Shown: one piece after another, positions 5,209 through 6,090 of the stretch
Layout: every line of letters begins with the position of its first letter
Position numbering within the stretch: the stretch's first letter is position 1
Source of the DNA: an uncultured archaeon
Lineage (GTDB): Archaea > Thermoproteota > Nitrososphaeria > Nitrososphaerales > CALBXV01
DNA length: 6,090 bases
Direction: 5' to 3'
NCBI GenBank assembly: GCA_937890045.1
Contig: CALBXV010000467.1
Coordinates: 1 to 6,090, forward strand
Program-made: the position numbers and the translations under genes
The notes under the pieces: generated by a model
Seen by the model: the letters and a program-made list of their open reading frames with translations, nothing else
Told to the model about the DNA's origin: nothing
Database searches by the model: none

Positions 5209-5214
5209 AAGACT

Positions 5215-5565
5215 ATGAAAGCAATATACACTGAAATAAACGGCAAAAAGATATTTGTCGGTAAACACATTAAAAATGAAATAATAAGAGAGTTTCCATT
5301 TAGCAAAGCAGTCTTGTGGCAAAATAAAAATTTAGGTTTTGATATAAGATTACTTAAATACGCTAAAGAACATAATGTTAAATCATTCATATTTTCAGAC
5401 CCAGTTAAGACAATAAGCTTGAAAATTGGAATTAAAGCTGCCGAAAATCAAGGTAAGAAAGGTGAATATGGAGAAGGTTCACAATGGTACATTCCTAAAT
5501 CTATTATGAAAAAATTAAATAAGTACAAAAGAACACCTTATGTAAAAGAGGAATACATATTATGA
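5215..5565 (+). CDS. Hypothetical protein, 116 aa
   Basis: The start at 5215 is chosen from AAGGAG at 5203-5208; the longer frame from 5119 would translate the structured leader. The product is basic and soluble-looking: MKAIYTEINGKKIFVGKHI (two strands), SKAVLWQNKNLGFDIRLLKYAKEHNVKSFIF (about 30-60; strand, helix, strand), then GEYGEGSQWYIPKSIMKKLNKY (about 85-106). The middle layout, a tryptophan followed by 'G-x-D-x-R-x-L-x2-A' and an 'FIFSD' strand, and the later 'QW-x-IP' segment vaguely recall uncharacterised phage and plasmid proteins, but I cannot name a family. It is the first gene after the candidate attenuator, so its expression may depend on that leader. It overlaps the next gene by 4 bases (ATGA). 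Confidence 0.8.
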   Translation: MKAIYTEINGKKIFVGKHIKNEIIREFPFSKAVLWQNKNLGFDIRLLKYAKEHNVKSFIFSDPVKTISLKIGIKAAENQGKKGEYGEGSQWYIPKSIMKKLNKYKRTPYVKEEYIL

Positions 5566-5822
5566 TTGAAGGAACAGCTTTAATAAAATTTACAAAAAAT
5601 GAAGTTCAGTTGCTTATAAACAGTTTACATATGTCAATAACAACTGTTGTTCCATGTGTAGAAGGTAGTGAATGGAAAAAGCCATATAAAAATCTTAAAA
5701 AAGATTTAAAAAAAATAAGAGATCAATTAACAGAAAAAGAAAGAGAAGCAGCTAATGACCAAAACCAAACAGAAGAAAACAAAAACAACCCAAGCTCTTA
5801 TAAAGAAAGCATTAAAAGATAA
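5562..5822 (+). CDS. Small helical hypothetical protein, 86 aa
   Basis: The ATG at 5562 overlaps the previous stop (ATGA), with AGAGGA at 5547-5552 as ribosome binding site. The product has an N-terminal part ALIKFTKNEVQLLINSLHMSI (about 6-26) and a strongly charged helix WKKPYKNLKKDLKKIRDQLTEKEREA (about 38-63) with heptad-like leucines, probably a short coiled coil. The final ~23 residues are polar and look disordered; they are encoded in the region shared with the next gene in another frame, so their composition may be shaped by that overlap. No family is recognised. Confidence 0.7.
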   Translation: MIEGTALIKFTKNEVQLLINSLHMSITTVVPCVEGSEWKKPYKNLKKDLKKIRDQLTEKEREAANDQNQTEENKNNPSSYKESIKR

Positions 5823-6042
5823 ACCTAAATGGAAGCCTGCAAAAGGCTATAAATATTTAAAAGATTTAAAAATAGGTTCATTATTCACAACCGAGAGGGA
5901 GACCAGGGGAGTTTTAATAGACTGTAGTACAAATGCAATAGTTATTATTACAAGTTCGCCAAATACAAGACCAGAAGATAATAACTTTTATTTAGGCAAA
6001 AAAACAATTTCAGCTCATACTGAAGTAAAGGAAATAAGATGA
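5755..6042 (+). CDS. Small basic hypothetical protein, 95 aa
   Basis: It starts at ATG 5755, 68 bases inside the previous gene in a different frame. There is no good ribosome binding site (only purine-rich AGAGAAG upstream), so translation may depend on the upstream gene, or the true start may be a later non-ATG codon, since no other Met occurs in the product. Residues 1-30 are very rich in Lys and Thr and likely disordered. Residues about 35-95 form a strand-rich block, LKIGSLFTTERETRGVLID, AIVIITS, NNFYLGKKTISAHTEVKEI, compatible with a small SH3-like barrel. LKIGSLFT resembles LKIGNIYT in the gene at 3798-4016. The C-terminal block ends 4 bases over the next ATG, supporting that this frame is real. 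No family is recognised. Confidence 0.65.
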   Translation: MTKTKQKKTKTTQALIKKALKDKPKWKPAKGYKYLKDLKIGSLFTTERETRGVLIDCSTNAIVIITSSPNTRPEDNNFYLGKKTISAHTEVKEIR

Positions 6043-6090
6043 ATGAACAACAAGAAAAAGAGTGGATTAATGAATGTGAAAAATATGAAA
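6039..6090 (+). CDS. Start of a further gene, cut by the window edge
   Basis: The ATG at 6039 overlaps the previous stop by 4 bases (ATGA), with AAGGA at 6028-6032 as ribosome binding site 6 bases before it. Only 17 codons are visible (MNEQQEKEWINECEKYE), polar and helix-forming. The product cannot be identified. The spacing and overlap match the rest of the operon. Confidence 0.65.
   Translation, partial: MNEQQEKEWINECEKYE

Noticed and set aside
5119..5214. N-terminal extension of the 5215 gene from ATG 5119 (32 extra residues)
   Set aside because: The extra codons run through the GC-rich stem and pyrimidine loop, the ATG has no ribosome binding site, and a perfect AAGGAG sits before ATG 5215.

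Overview
This is a low-GC, densely packed, single-direction stretch of what is most likely a tailed bacteriophage (or prophage) genome, from an early/recombination region. The support is as follows. All convincing genes lie on the + strand. Most are short, separated by a few bases or overlapping (ATGA stop/start overlaps at 3798, 5562 and 6039). Nearly all have a strong AAGGAG-type ribosome binding site. The recognisable products are phage recombination proteins mixed with small proteins of types often seen only in phages. The canonical Shine-Dalgarno sites and heavy use of AGA and ATA codons fit a low-GC bacterial host that uses SD-led initiation; the host cannot be named from this window.

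Layout. Positions 21-776 encode a ParB/sulfiredoxin-like (DGQHR) domain protein. Positions 780-2323 hold a run of small accessory genes: a 56-aa GTG-start gene (780-950), a 135-aa 'GTRCLTVI' protein (954-1361), a 62-aa protein (1364-1552), a 67-aa 'NMFD' protein (1533-1736) and a 203-aa 'MGFDLYGL' protein with paired CxxC motifs (1712-2323). A 66-bp gap (2324-2389) carries a perfect inverted repeat that coincides with the -35 element of a candidate promoter.

Positions 2390-4947 form a recombination module: a Cas4/RecB-like PD-(D/E)XK nuclease with four cysteines placed for an Fe-S cluster (2390-3160), a Rad52-type single-strand annealing protein (3172-3801), two small unknown genes (3798-4016, 4021-4299), and a single-stranded DNA-binding protein recognised by its acidic ELDEDVPF tail (4312-4947). 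The logical scheme is that the nuclease resects DNA ends, the annealing protein pairs the strands, and SSB protects and organises the single strands.

Positions 4948-5214 are the only long noncoding stretch and the most unusual part of the window. They contain two separate structured elements: a ~97-nt nested rod-like fold (4952-5048), and a promoter followed by a leader with a 10-bp GC-rich stem and a U-run (5122-5194) just before the next gene's ribosome binding site. The leader has several mutually exclusive pairings, which resembles an attenuator. After it come three unknown small genes (5215-5565, 5562-5822, 5755-6042) and the start of a fourth cut by the window edge (6039 onward). I see no tRNA, rRNA, CRISPR array, insertion sequence, integrase or virion structural gene.
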